Origin: Rhodospirillales bacterium
GTDB taxonomy: Bacteria > Pseudomonadota > Alphaproteobacteria > Rhodospirillales > Defluviicoccaceae
Direction of reading: 5' to 3'
Length of the DNA: 64,000 bases
Assembly (NCBI GenBank): GCA_016712375.1
Contig: JADJRE010000006.1
Span: 124,001 to 188,000 of the forward strand
Positions 17,963 through 31,625 of this stretch are shown piece by piece (the stretch's first letter is position 1; every line of letters starts with the position of its first letter). Under the pieces are notes generated by a model. It was given only the letters and a program-made list of their open reading frames with translations, was not told the origin of the DNA and ran no database searches. Both the position numbers and the translations under genes were made by a program.

Positions 17963-19114
17963 ATGACGAGGCCGCACCGCTATCTGCTGCGGATGTTGGT
18001 GTTCCTGGCGCTCGTTGGCGGCGTCTGCGCGCTGCTGTTCTCCGGATTGCAGCGGGCATTCCTGGTCAACCCGCCGCTCAACGGGCTGATTATCGCCGTG
18101 TTTTTGCTTGGCGTATTGTACGGCCTGCGCCAAGTGTTGCGGCTGGCGCCGGAGGTCGGCTGGATCGAGCATTTCCGCCGTGGCCACGAAGCGGCTGGTG
18201 ATCCGCCGACACCGCGGCTGCTGGCGCCGATGGCGGCGATGCTGCGCGAACGACGCGGCCGGCTGTCGTTGTCGGCGCCCGCGATGCGCTCGCTGCTCGA
18301 CGGCATCGCCTCGCGGCTGGACGAGTCGCGCGATCTGTCCCGATATCTGATCGGCCTGCTGATCTTCCTTGGACTGCTCGGCACCTTCTGGGGGCTGTCG
18401 CAGACCATCGGCTCGGTGAGCGACGTCATCCGCGGATTGACGGTCGGCGGCGGCGACGTCGCGCAGATGTTCGATACGCTGAAGGCCGGGCTGGCGGCGC
18501 CACTATCGGGGATGGGGACGGCGTTTTCCTCTTCTCTATTCGGTCTGGCGGGTTCGCTGGTGCTGGGCTTCCTCGACCTGCAGGCTAGCCAGGCGCAAAA
18601 CCGCTTCTTCAACGAACTCGAGGAGTGGCTGTCGGGTTCGACCCGGCTGTCGTCCGGAGCGCTGTCGGGCGACGGCGAGCAGTCGACGCCGATTTACGTT
18701 CAGTCGCTGCTGGAGCAGACGGCGGAGAGCCTGGAGGGCCTGCAGCGGACCCTCGCCCGTGGCGAGGAGACACGCGCCGCCGGCAACGCGCAGCTGATGG
18801 CGCTGGCCGAGAAGATCGGCACGCTGACCGACCAAATGCGCGCCGAGCAGGCGCTGATGCGCGAGTTGGCGGAACGCCAGAGCGAGCTGCGGCCGGTCCT
18901 TACCCGGCTGGCCGAGGGCTTGCGGGGTTCCGCCGGCGGCGGCATGGACGAGGCGACGCGGGCGCACATCCGCAATCTCGACGTCTACGTCGCCCGGCTG
19001 ATCGAAGAGATGATCGCCGGACGCGAGGAAGTGGTCCGGCAGGTGCGGAGCGACATTAGGTTGCTGGCGCGGACGATCGCGGCGGTCGCGGACAAGCCCG
19101 AGCGGCAGGGCTGA
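17963..19114 (+). CDS. MotA/TolQ/ExbB family proton-channel protein
   Basis: Inner-membrane protein resembling the stator subunit of proton-driven motors. The start at 17963 follows CGGAGGG; the GTG at 17957 overlaps that site and is less likely. Helices are predicted around residues 12-30, 38-56, 128-148 and 188-208; the third (LIGLLIFLGLLGTFWGLSQTIGSV) and fourth (PLSGMGTAFSSSLFGLAGSLVLGF) form the typical channel pair, and a ~180-residue cytoplasmic tail rich in charged, coiled-coil-like sequence follows. It lies seven bases from the OmpA/MotB-like gene. There are no flagellar, tol or ton genes nearby, so the motor it drives is unknown. Confidence 0.85.
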   Translation: MTRPHRYLLRMLVFLALVGGVCALLFSGLQRAFLVNPPLNGLIIAVFLLGVLYGLRQVLRLAPEVGWIEHFRRGHEAAGDPPTPRLLAPMAAMLRERRGRLSLSAPAMRSLLDGIASRLDESRDLSRYLIGLLIFLGLLGTFWGLSQTIGSVSDVIRGLTVGGGDVAQMFDTLKAGLAAPLSGMGTAFSSSLFGLAGSLVLGFLDLQASQAQNRFFNELEEWLSGSTRLSSGALSGDGEQSTPIYVQSLLEQTAESLEGLQRTLARGEETRAAGNAQLMALAEKIGTLTDQMRAEQALMRELAERQSELRPVLTRLAEGLRGSAGGGMDEATRAHIRNLDVYVARLIEEMIAGREEVVRQVRSDIRLLARTIAAVADKPERQG

Positions 19115-19121
19115 GCCGGCC

Positions 19122-20127
19122 ATGACACTCTCGGCGCGGCGCAGCCGCCGCCCCTTCGACATCTGGCCCGGCTTCGTCGACGCGCTGGCCAGCCTGTTGC
19201 TGGTGATCATCTTCGTCCTGCTGGTCTTCGCGCTCGCCCAGTTCTTCCTCAGCGAAAGCCTCTCGGGTCGTGACGCGGCGCTGCGGGCTTTGCAGGGGCG
19301 GATGGCAGATTTGGCCGAAGTTCTGGCGCTGGAGCGCAAGACAAAGGACGAGCTGAGCAAGGAAGTCGGGCGGCTTACCGTCGAACTGCAGAGCTCGCTC
19401 GCCTTACGCCGGAGCCTGGAGGAACAGCTGCAGGCGCTGGGGGGCCGCGCCGGACAGGCGGAAGGCGGCGCTGGCCGAAGAGAAGAAGCTGTCGGAGAGC
19501 GCGAGGACCGAACTTGCCCTGCTCAATCAGCAGCTTGCCGCGATGCGCGAGCAATTGCAGCAACGCGCCGCGGCGCTTGACGCGTCGGAGAAGAAGGCGG
19601 CTGACCAGCAGGTGCAGATCCAGTCGCTGGGTCAGCGTCTGAACGCCGCGCTGGCCGGCAAAGTGCAGGAACTGGCCCGCTTCCGCTCTGAGTTCTTCGG
19701 CCGGCTGCGCGAGGCGCTGGGTGACCGGCCCGACATCCGCATCGAGGGCGATCGCTTCGTGTTTCCGTCGGAGGTGCTGTTCGAGCGTGGCTCCGCGGAA
19801 CTGGAGCCGGCCGGCCGGGCGCAGATCGTTCGCGTCGCCGACACCCTCAAGCAGGTGGCGGCAAAAATCCCCGCTGACGTCGACTGGATCCTGCAGATCG
19901 ACGGACACACCGACCGGGTGCCGATTGCCACGCCGCAGTTTCCGTCGAACTGGGAACTGTCGCAGGCACGCGCAATGTCGGTGCTGCGGCTGCTTCAAGA
20001 CTCCGGCATTTCCGCGAACCGGCTGGCGGCCGCCGGGTATGCCGAGTACAAGCCTCTCGATCCCGGCGACAGCGAGACCGCCTACCGCCGCAACCGCCGC
20101 ATCGAGCTGAAGCTGACACAGCGCTGA
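19122..20127 (+). CDS. MotB/OmpA-like peptidoglycan-binding protein (frameshifted)
   Basis: Partner of the upstream channel protein. One N-terminal helix with the motif WPGFVDALASLLLVIIFVLL carries D20, matching the proton-accepting Asp of MotB. A coiled-coil stretch (LEEQLQALG, then EEKKLSESARTELALLNQQL) leads to a C-terminal OmpA domain (DIRIEGDRFVFPSEVLFERG, IDGHTDRVPI, NRRIELKL) that anchors to peptidoglycan. One extra G in the six-G run at 19439-19444 breaks the frame; corrected length is 334 residues. Together with the upstream gene it forms a complete stator-like unit. Confidence 0.88.
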
Positions 20128-20146
20128 AGAGTGCCACGACCCGCCA

Positions 20147-21338
20147 ATGGCCACCCTGTTCCTTATCGTCTTCGTCGATCTCGTCGGCTTCGGACTCATC
20201 ATCCCGCTGCTGCCGTTTTACGGTGAGCATTTCCATGCCTCGCCGGCGACAGTCGGGCTGCTGATGGCGGTCTATTCGTTCGCGCAGTTCCTGGCAGCTC
20301 CGCTGTGGGGGCGCCTGAGCGACCGCATCGGCCGCAGGCCGGTGCTCGCCTGCAGCTTGGCCGGCGCTACGCTGTCCTACCTATGGCTCGCGTTCGCTCA
20401 GGACCTGTGGATGCTGTTCGCCGCGCGCGCTCTGGGCGGCTTCATGGCCGGCAATATCGCCACTGCCTTCGCCTACGTCGCCGACGTCACGACGCCGGCC
20501 AACCGGGCGAAGGGCATGGGTATCGTCGGCGCGGCATTCGGGCTCGGCTTCATCTTCGGCCCAGCGATCGGCGGCGTGCTCGCCGGCCACGATCCGGCGA
20601 ACGCCGACTACACGGGCCCTGCACTGGTGGCGGCGGCTCTGTCAGGGCTCGCGATGCTGCTCACCCTGATCCCTTTTGCCCAGGTCGCTGTCGAAGGACC
20701 TGCGCCGGGAGCAGGCGCTGCTATCGCGTCAGGCCGCTGGCAAATTCTAACGGACGCACTGCGGCGGCCGGGCGTAGGTCGGCTGATCCTGGTCGCCTTT
20801 CTCGCCACCTTCGTTTTTCGCTGGCATGGAAACAACGTTCGCGATGGTCGCGGCAGGAATTCGGCTGGGGCCCGAGCAGAACGGCTATCTCTTCGCCTTC
20901 ATCGGGCTGATCAGCGCCGCCGTCAAAGGCGGGCTGGTCGGGCGGCTCGCGCATCGCTTCGGCGAGCCGCGCCTGGTTATCTCCGGCTCGGGGCTGCTGG
21001 CCATCGGCATGCTGGCGATCCCCTTCGCCAACCCGCCCGAGTTCCTGTGGCCGGCGATGCTGATCGTCGCGGTGGGATTCAGCCTGATGACCCCGTCGCT
21101 GAACAGCATGGTCTCGCTCGCCGTCGGCGCCGGCGTCCAGGGCGGCACGATGGGAGTTAGCCGCTCGATGACGACCCTGGCCCGAGTCGTCGGACCCGGG
21201 TTCGCCGGCGTGCTGTTCGAGGTTCTGGGTATGGACTGGCCATTCTTTGTCGGCGCGCTGATCATGGGCGTCGTGCTGGCGCTGGCCTTGGGTGCCGTGA
21301 CGCCGCAGAAAGCGCCGGAAAGCGTAGAAGCGGACTAA
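20147..21338 (+). CDS. MFS transporter, TetA-like drug exporter group (frameshifted)
   Basis: Twelve-helix major facilitator protein, probably a proton-driven exporter. It has the TetA-like opening MATLFLIVFVDLVGFGLIIP, loop motif GRLSDRIGRRPVLA between helices 2 and 3, and antiporter-type GIVGAAFGLGFIFGPAIGG in helix 5. The frame breaks in a five-T run at 20814-20818; removing one T gives FVFAGMETTFAMVAAG and 396 residues, normal length. It starts 19 bases after the OmpA-like gene. Substrate cannot be inferred. No regulator gene is adjacent. Confidence 0.88.
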
Positions 21339-21354
21339 TCCTGGTTAGCGTTTG

Positions 21355-21684
21355 TCAATCGAGAGACACCTTTTTCTCAGCCAATTTCGTCAGATCGGCA
21401 GCAAGTACGGCGAGCAACGGGGCGCCGCCGCGGGTCGAGAACCAACCGCCGCCGTCCCAGGCAAAGTGCGCCGCGCCACTCACCGGCGAGGCAAGCCAGA
21501 CCTGCCGGTTCGGCTGGTGCTTGTTGATGACGAAGCGGCCGCCATTCTCGAAATCAACGGTAAGGATCCCGTCCTGCAGTTCGACGTCGGCAAAATCACC
21601 GATGGCGTCCTCCAGCTTCTCGAACAGCCGGCCAAGCGTTTCATCGGCGAGCCGGGTGAAGGTGCTCTCGTCAAGGTCAGTCAT
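21355..21684 (-). CDS. cyaY: Iron donor protein CyaY (frataxin homologue)
   Basis: Frataxin family protein that binds iron and modulates Fe-S cluster assembly on IscU/IscS. The 109-residue frame starts MTDLDESTFTRLADETLGRL with GGAGGAAG upstream. It shows the acidic first helix, then DVELQDGILTVDFENGGRFVINKHQPNRQVWLASP and the WFSTRGG loop, as in CyaY. It lies 26 bases after uppP on the same strand and ends convergently with the MFS gene. No isc or suf genes are in the window. Confidence 0.9.
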   Translation of the reverse strand: MTDLDESTFTRLADETLGRLFEKLEDAIGDFADVELQDGILTVDFENGGRFVINKHQPNRQVWLASPVSGAAHFAWDGGGWFSTRGGAPLLAVLAADLTKLAEKKVSLD

Positions 21685-21710
21685 ATCTTCCTCCGGCGCG
21701 GCGGCGGCGA

Positions 21711-22517
21711 CTAGCGGTAGATCAGGATCGCCAGCATCACCAGGCCAATGACGATGCGGTAGTAGGCAAAGGGTGCGAAGCCGTTTTTCGAAACGAACCC
21801 GACCAGCCACCGCACTACCACCATGGCAGACAGGAAGGAGACGACGAAACCGACACCGATCATCGTCAGGTCGTGCGCATGTAGCAGCGACCAGCCCTTG
21901 TACATGTCGTAGGTAGTGGCAGCGAGCATCGTCGGTACGGCGAGGAAGAACGAGAACTCGGTCGCCGCGGCCCTGCCCACACCCAGCAGCAGCCCGCCCA
22001 TGATCGTAGCCCCCGACCGGGAGACGCCGGGGATCATGGCGACGCACTGGCAGAAGCCGATTTTCAGGGCGAGCATCGGCGTGATCGCCTCCACGCTCTG
22101 CGCCTTCGGCGGCAGGTGCCAGCGCTCGATCGCAAGTATCGCAAATCCTCCGAGGATCAGCGTCACGCTCACCACCCAGGGCGAGAACAGCACCGACTTG
22201 ATGAAGTCGTGCAGGAAAGCGCCGATTACCAGCGCTGGGAGCACGCCAAGAACAATAATGGTGATGAAGCGGCGCGAGGCCGGCTCCGAGAGAGCGGTAA
22301 TTGCGACATGCAGGAACTTCGCCCGATACAGCCAGACGACCGCGAGAATGGCGCCGAGCTGGATGACGACCTCGAAGATTTCCCCCTGCGGTCCCTGAAA
22401 GCCAAGCAAATCGCCCACCAGGATAAGATGGCCGGTCGATGAGACCGGGAGGAACTCGGTGACACCCTCGACAAGGCCGAGCACAACAGCGATGAGATAG
22501 ACGGAGTACAACTCCAC
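21711..22517 (-). CDS. uppP: Undecaprenyl-diphosphatase UppP (BacA)
   Basis: Membrane enzyme that dephosphorylates undecaprenyl diphosphate to recycle the lipid carrier for peptidoglycan precursors; it also confers bacitracin tolerance. The 268 residues contain the catalytic EGVTEFLPVSSTGHLIL and PGVSRSGATIMGGLLLG segments and about eight helices. Length is normal. It works downstream of the MraY/MurG steps encoded at the other end of the window, though in a separate operon. Confidence 0.96.
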   Translation of the reverse strand: MELYSVYLIAVVLGLVEGVTEFLPVSSTGHLILVGDLLGFQGPQGEIFEVVIQLGAILAVVWLYRAKFLHVAITALSEPASRRFITIIVLGVLPALVIGAFLHDFIKSVLFSPWVVSVTLILGGFAILAIERWHLPPKAQSVEAITPMLALKIGFCQCVAMIPGVSRSGATIMGGLLLGVGRAAATEFSFFLAVPTMLAATTYDMYKGWSLLHAHDLTMIGVGFVVSFLSAMVVVRWLVGFVSKNGFAPFAYYRIVIGLVMLAILIYR

Positions 22518-22862
22518 GAATAACCTCCGGGCGACTGAGCGCTAGCCGGAACCGCCAGCGAGGGCGGAGAGATGGCATCCTGCTTGAGGACCCCACATCC
22601 AGCGCGCGGATGAGAATGGATGACAGGCGATGCTGGGTTAGGTAAAGAAACGGTTGCCTCGGCGCTTCGACCTTGTACTCTCGACTCCGAGGTCCAAAAT
22701 CCGCCGGGCGGCATGTGGAGTAGCCCGCCTGCATGCATGCGTCAAGTGGCGGTTGGATAACAAAAAGCGGGCACCAGGCCACTCCTTCGGGTCTGAACGA
22801 AAACAAGGTTTCCGGTTTCTGCGACGGGCGATAAGTGGAGGAGAGGGCGACCACGACGTAGG
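22518..22862. other. Divergent intergenic region between uppP and gltB
   Basis: About 345 bases holding the promoters for uppP (minus) and gltB (plus). I looked for nitrogen-control (sigma-54 or NtrC-like) sites before gltB but found none that match well. No RNA gene or conserved frame is seen. Confidence 0.5.
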
Positions 22863-22871
22863 ATGCGCCAT

Positions 22872-27522
<4,651 letters not shown>

Positions 27523-27527
27523 CGGCG

Positions 27528-28978
27528 ATGGGCAAGCCAACGGGATTCAAAGAAATCGCGCGGCGTGACCGGCCCTACGAGCCGATCGGCGCCCGCATTC
27601 GCCACTGGCGGGAGTTCGTCTTGCCGATGCCGGAGGGAGAACTCGCCCGACAGGCGCGCGTTGCATGGATTGCGGCATTCCCTTCTGCCACTCCGGCTGT
27701 CCAGTCAATAACATCATCCCGGACTGGAACGACCTGGTGTTCCGCGGCGACTGGCGGGAAGCCCTGGATGTCCTTCATTCAACAAACAACTTTCCGGAGT
27801 TCACCGGCCGCGTTTGCCCGGCACCCTGCGAGGCGGCGTGCACGCTGAATATCATCGACCAGCCGGTGACGATCAAATCGATCGAGTGCGCAATCATCGA
27901 CAAGGGCTGGGAGGAAGGCTGGGTCGGTCCGCAGATTCCGGCGCATCGCACGGGCAAGCGCGTCGCTGTCATCGGTTCCGGCCCGGCGGGCATGGCCTGC
28001 GCGCAGCAGCTGGCGCGTGCTGGACACGCGGTGGTTGTCTATGAGAAGCGCGACCGGATCGGTGGTCTGCTGCGCTACGGCATCCCTGACTTCAAAATGG
28101 AGAAGCATCTGATCGACAAGCGCATGGCGCAGATGCAGGCGGAAGGCGTCGAGTTCCGGCCGAATAGCCATGTCGGCCGCAACGTCGCGGTCCGGCGTCT
28201 GCTGGAGGACTACGACGCGGTGGTGCTGGCTGGAGGCGCCGAAGCACCGCGCGACCTGCCGGTCCCCGGACGCGACCTCGATGGCATCCACTATGCCATG
28301 GACTTCCTGGTGCAGCAGAACACGCGGGTGGCTGGGCGCGAGGTCGGCGAGGAGCACGCCATCCTCGCTACCGGCAAGCACGTCGTCGTCATCGGCGGCG
28401 GCGACACCGGCTCCGACTGCGTCGGAACCTCGATCCGCCAGGGGGCGAAGTCAGTCACGCAGCTTGAGATCCTGCACCGACCGCCGGAGAAAGAGGACAA
28501 GGCGCTGACCTGGCCGCTATGGCCTCTGAAGATGCGAACCTCGACCTCGCACGAGGAAGGCTGTGAGCGCGACTGGGCCGTTACCACCCGACGAGCACTT
28601 GGCGACGGCCGCATCCATGCGCTGGAGCTGGCACGCGTCGAATGGGTTGCCGGTGAGGCCGGCGGCATGAAGCTACAGGAGGTCGACGGCAGCGCGTTCA
28701 CCATCGACGCTGACCTGGTGTTGCTGGCGATGGGTTTTGTGCACCCGATGCACGATGACTTGGTGCGTGAAACCGGCGTCGAGCTGGATGGTCGTGGCAA
28801 TATCAAGGCTGATACCGAGGCGGAGCCGGGAGCCTACCAGACCAACATTGACAAGGTGTTCACCGCCGGTGACATGCGCCGCGGCCAGTCCCTCGTCGTC
28901 TGGGCCATCCGCGAAGGCCGCCAATGCGCCCGTTCGGTCGACCAGTTCCTGATGGGCTACTCGGAGCTGCCGCGGTAA
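27528..28978 (+). CDS. gltD: Glutamate synthase small subunit GltD (frameshifted)
   Basis: Beta chain that passes electrons from NADPH via FAD and two 4Fe-4S clusters to GltB. It opens MGKPTGFKEIARRDRPYEP. The cysteine block RCMDCGIPFCHSGCPVNN lies in a different frame; one missing base at about 27651-27662 (GCGCGCG) restores it, giving 483 residues. FAD-binding VIGSGPAGMACAQQLARAG and NADPH-binding VIGGGDTGSDCVG motifs are present, and FTAGDMRRGQSLVVWAI is the usual C-terminal FAD contact. It starts five bases after gltB, so the two are co-transcribed. Confidence 0.95.
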
Positions 28979-29008
28979 ACTGCGGGAAGCGACATCCTGA
29001 AAGATTTA

Positions 29009-29084
29009 TCATCGCGAGCAAAGCGAAGGGATCCACTTGGGTCGGAACACCTCGTCCAGCCTGCGCTTCGCGGGTTCGCGATGA
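29009..29084. repeat. Imperfect palindromic REP/ERIC-like element
   Basis: Between gltD and the DUF1178-like gene an inverted repeat is seen: left arm TCATCGCGAGCAAAGCGAAG (29009-29028) and right arm CTTCGCGGGTTCGCGATGA (29066-29084), whose reverse complement begins TCATCGCGA. The CGCGAGC-AAGCGAAG core resembles dispersed intergenic palindromes common in alphaproteobacteria. Only one copy is in this window, so its dispersed nature is inferred. Confidence 0.5.
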
Positions 29085-29119
29085 ACCGATTTCTCGACAT
29101 CTTCCGGAGGTAATCGCAC

Positions 29120-29365
29120 GTGATCGTCTACAACATGAAATGCGGCGAAGGGCATGCTTTCGAAGCCTGGTTCGCTTCTTCGGCGGAGTATGAGGAGAAG
29201 GCGGCAGAACACGCGCTGGCCTGCCCGGAATGCGGCGACACCCGCGTGGCCAAGGGGCTTTCGGCACCCCGCGTCAACGGCAGCGCCAAGGCGCCGGCGC
29301 CGGCAATCGGCCCGTGCGGCATGGCTTGCGGCAGCAGCGGCGGGATGTGCGGGCTCGACGGCTGA
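29120..29365 (+). CDS. Short DUF1178-like zinc-ribbon protein
   Basis: The GTG at 29120 follows CGGAGG. The 81-residue protein begins MIVYNMKCGEGHAFEAWFAS and has a CPECG pair, as in DUF1178 and FmdB-type zinc ribbons, where two cysteine pairs hold one zinc. Usual DUF1178 proteins are about 140-150 residues; this one lacks that longer tail and instead ends in a Cys/Gly-rich stretch (GPCGMACGSSGGMCGLDG). I see no frameshift that would restore the long form. Function is unknown. It is followed 17 bases later by a DUF423 gene. Confidence 0.7.
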   Translation: MIVYNMKCGEGHAFEAWFASSAEYEEKAAEHALACPECGDTRVAKGLSAPRVNGSAKAPAPAIGPCGMACGSSGGMCGLDG

Positions 29366-29382
29366 AAGATAATCAAACCGTC

Positions 29383-29817
29383 GTGCGCGACACCATTACG
29401 CCCTCTCCTTCACCGACCGGCGCGTTATCCTCCCCTGCCCGCCTCTGGCTGTTCCTCGGAGCGCTCAACGCGCTAATGTCGGTCGCCGCCGGCGCCTACG
29501 GGCGGCACGGTGCGCTCGATCCGGCCGGGCGCGAGATGTTCGCCGTCGCGGTGCAGTACCAGATGGCGCACGCGCTGGCGCTGCTGGCCGTTGCTTGGCT
29601 CGCTGCTCGCAATGGCGGCGGCCGGCTCGCGGCCGCGCCAAATCTGGCAGGCGCCGCGTTCGCTGTTGGCATCCTGCTGTTCTCAGGGTCGCTCTACACA
29701 TTCGGACTTACCGGCCTGGTGCCGGTGGAAGGTACCGCGCCCGCGGGCGGCTTCCTGATGATGTCCGGCTGGCTGGCGCTGATGTGGGAAGCGGTCCGGC
29801 CGCGGCGGGCGGGCTAG
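29383..29817 (+). CDS. DUF423 family membrane protein
   Basis: Small inner-membrane protein (about 144 residues) of unknown function. The GTG start at 29383 is the first plausible one after the preceding stop, but its ribosome-binding site is weak, so the start is uncertain. Four hydrophobic helices are visible, including LWLFLGALNALMSVAAGAYG with GRHG, AVQYQMAHALALLAVAWLAA and FAVGILLFSGSLYTFGLTG, matching the DUF423 (YgdD-like) pattern. It ends convergently two bases before the DUF4410 gene. Confidence 0.82.
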   Translation: MRDTITPSPSPTGALSSPARLWLFLGALNALMSVAAGAYGRHGALDPAGREMFAVAVQYQMAHALALLAVAWLAARNGGGRLAAAPNLAGAAFAVGILLFSGSLYTFGLTGLVPVEGTAPAGGFLMMSGWLALMWEAVRPRRAG

Positions 29818-29818
29818 A

Positions 29819-30517
29819 CTAGATCCAGCCTTGTTTCTGCGCCGTTGCTTGAATTTTCAGCGCAATCTCATGGGCTGTCCGTTCGGCCGCGCCTTCAATG
29901 GTCTCCGAACCGGAGGCTTCGCCGTACGCTTTCGCCGCGCCAGAAACGACCAGACCAAGCGGATTGGCGGTTGCAACGGCAACAACGAGCGGCACAGCTC
30001 CGCCGGGCGTCTTGCCGCTGCCGGCCTCGACGTCGCCGGAACCGAGCGCGCGCAGTCCCTGAGGCGTCATGAGGAAGCCCTTGACCACCGTCTTCAGCTC
30101 GGCACCGCCGGCACCAAAACCGATCGCCACCCGTTCCGTGGCGCTGCCCTCGTCGACAAGCGCGAAATAGCTCACGACGAGACCATCGCCGACCCGCGGT
30201 GCCGACTCGCCAGCCGCTCGAACAGCGGGAAGTCCCATTCCCTGCAGCTCGGCCACCAGGTCTTTCGCGATCTCGCTCCCCAGCCGGCGGCCCGTCGCGA
30301 GCTGCGCCGGCGTGAGCGCAAGCGGTGCAGCGCCCTGGCCAGCAACCGCGACCTCGGGCGCAAGTTCCGCGGGAGTGGGGGCGACATCGTAGACGATGAT
30401 GCGGTCCGGCCGGTCGATCTTCCCCTGGTAGGGCTGGTAGGCAGTGACGCTGCTCGAGGCGCAACCCGTCAGCATGACGATCAACAGCCAGGGACCGGCA
30501 GCCCTCAGGATGTTCAT
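29819..30517 (-). CDS. DUF4410 family lipoprotein
   Basis: Predicted lipoprotein of 232 residues. The lead MNILRAAGPWLLIVMLTGC ends in lipobox LTGC. The body matches DUF4410: DRIIVYDVAPTPAEL, then RRLGSEIAKDLVAELQGMGL, and VVSYFALVDEGSATERVAIGFGAGGAELKT. Such proteins resemble outer-membrane assembly or GNA1162-like lipoproteins, but no precise function is known. It is transcribed alone on the minus strand. Confidence 0.8.
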   Translation of the reverse strand: MNILRAAGPWLLIVMLTGCASSSVTAYQPYQGKIDRPDRIIVYDVAPTPAELAPEVAVAGQGAAPLALTPAQLATGRRLGSEIAKDLVAELQGMGLPAVRAAGESAPRVGDGLVVSYFALVDEGSATERVAIGFGAGGAELKTVVKGFLMTPQGLRALGSGDVEAGSGKTPGGAVPLVVAVATANPLGLVVSGAAKAYGEASGSETIEGAAERTAHEIALKIQATAQKQGWI

Positions 30518-30639
30518 GGCGAAGCTCCAGTGGCAACCAGGCCGCGCTCAAAGAGAAGCGGCGCATAAGCTGGAGGCGACCAACCTGCAAGCGGAACCCG
30601 ACGCTCGTGCAAAACTACCACGGGCGTCCGGCTTGTCTG

Positions 30640-31203
30640 CTACCTGTTCCCGCCCGGCACCCACAGCACGTCGCGCTGGCCCTTTTCGTTCTCCCAGCGG
30701 GCGAGAACGAACAGGTGGTCGGAGAGGCGATTGATGTAGCGGATCGCCGCTGCATTGACCGGCTCGGTCTCCGACAGCGCGCAGATCAGACGCTCGGCGC
30801 GACGGGCGACGGTCCGCGCCAAGTGCAGGTAGGCGGAGGTTGGCGAGCCGCCCGGCAGGATGAACGAGGTGAGCGGCTGCAGCTCGGCGTTCATCGCGTC
30901 GATCTCGCGCTCGAGCCGCTCCACCTGCGCGTCGACGATGCGCAGCGCGCCTTCCGCCTTGCGGCCGGTCTCCGGCGTGCACAGATCGGCGCCGAGGTCG
31001 AACAGGTCGTTCTGGATGCGCGCCAGCATCGCGTCGACTTCGCCCTGCGCGTGCAGCCGCGCCAACCCGACAACGCCGTTGGTCTCGTCAACGGTGCCGT
31101 AGGCGTCGACGCGCGGATCCTGCTTTTTCACCCTTGAGCCGTCGCCGAGCGACGTTTCGCCTCCGTCGCCGCCGCGTGTGTAGATGCGGGTGAGCGTCAC
31201 CAT
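30640..31203 (-). CDS. pduO: ATP:cob(I)alamin adenosyltransferase, PduO type
   Basis: Transfers adenosyl from ATP to cob(I)alamin, making coenzyme B12 for mutases and other radical enzymes. The 187 residues begin MVTLTRIYTRGGDGGETSLGDGSRV, the glycine-rich ATP-binding motif of the PduO family, and include the RTVARRAERLICAL segment and NRLSDHLFVLAR near the end. Length is normal. It lies 43 bases after the small twin-helix protein gene on the same strand, a pairing frequent in alphaproteobacteria. Its B12-dependent client is not in the window, though scpB nearby hints at methylmalonyl-CoA metabolism. Confidence 0.95.
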   Translation of the reverse strand: MVTLTRIYTRGGDGGETSLGDGSRVKKQDPRVDAYGTVDETNGVVGLARLHAQGEVDAMLARIQNDLFDLGADLCTPETGRKAEGALRIVDAQVERLEREIDAMNAELQPLTSFILPGGSPTSAYLHLARTVARRAERLICALSETEPVNAAAIRYINRLSDHLFVLARWENEKGQRDVLWVPGGNR

Positions 31204-31246
31204 CGCCCAGCGTCTCCAGCGGCGGTTTTCACGGCAGCCAGACGCA

Positions 31247-31441
31247 TCAGACCGCGTACATCAGGACGATTGCGCCGAACAGCGCCACCGCCACCGCCTG
31301 ACAGGCAACACGAGCGGTCATCAACTTCGTTGCGTACTTCTGGCTATCTTTGCCGAAAGCAAACGAGATGACGCCAGCGAACAGCACGCCCAGCGTCGCC
31401 AGCATGGCGAGGCCGAGCATCACGGGGAGCAGAGTTTCCAT
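31247..31441 (-). CDS. Twin transmembrane helix small protein
   Basis: A 64-residue protein with two hydrophobic helices (VMLGLAMLATLGVLFAGVISF and LMTARVACQAVAVALFGAIV) joined by a short charged loop GKDSQKYATK. This matches the small twin-helix (HIG1-like) proteins found beside pduO in many alphaproteobacteria; its function is unknown. It is the first gene of the pair. Confidence 0.85.
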   Translation of the reverse strand: METLLPVMLGLAMLATLGVLFAGVISFAFGKDSQKYATKLMTARVACQAVAVALFGAIVLMYAV

Positions 31442-31625
31442 CTAATTGATATAGCGCCGCATGCGGGCTGGGTCATCTGGAAACGACGACAGCACGGACC
31501 GCGGGACTTTTTAACTCCCGTTGCCGCTTGAGCAATCCGGCTACGGCGGTGCTTAACTCGTTGCTCGCGAACTTTCGCACCCCAGCTGAGTTGGCATGAC
31601 CCGGAACGGTACGAGGTACAGAGAC

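Noticed and set aside
17963..20127. Zorya antiphage defence (ZorA/ZorB-like pair)
   Set aside because: The MotA/MotB-like layout fits, but no ZorC, ZorD or ZorE gene lies nearby, and the pair sits in a housekeeping context between suhB and an MFS gene.
21355..22854. A single 499-residue minus-strand protein
   Set aside because: Only the last 109 residues are real (cyaY); the first part lies in a wrong frame across uppP and shows no protein-like features.
22518..22862. tRNA or riboswitch in the gap before gltB
   Set aside because: No T-arm sequence (GGTTCGAATCC-type), no cloverleaf arms and no known aptamer core could be found.
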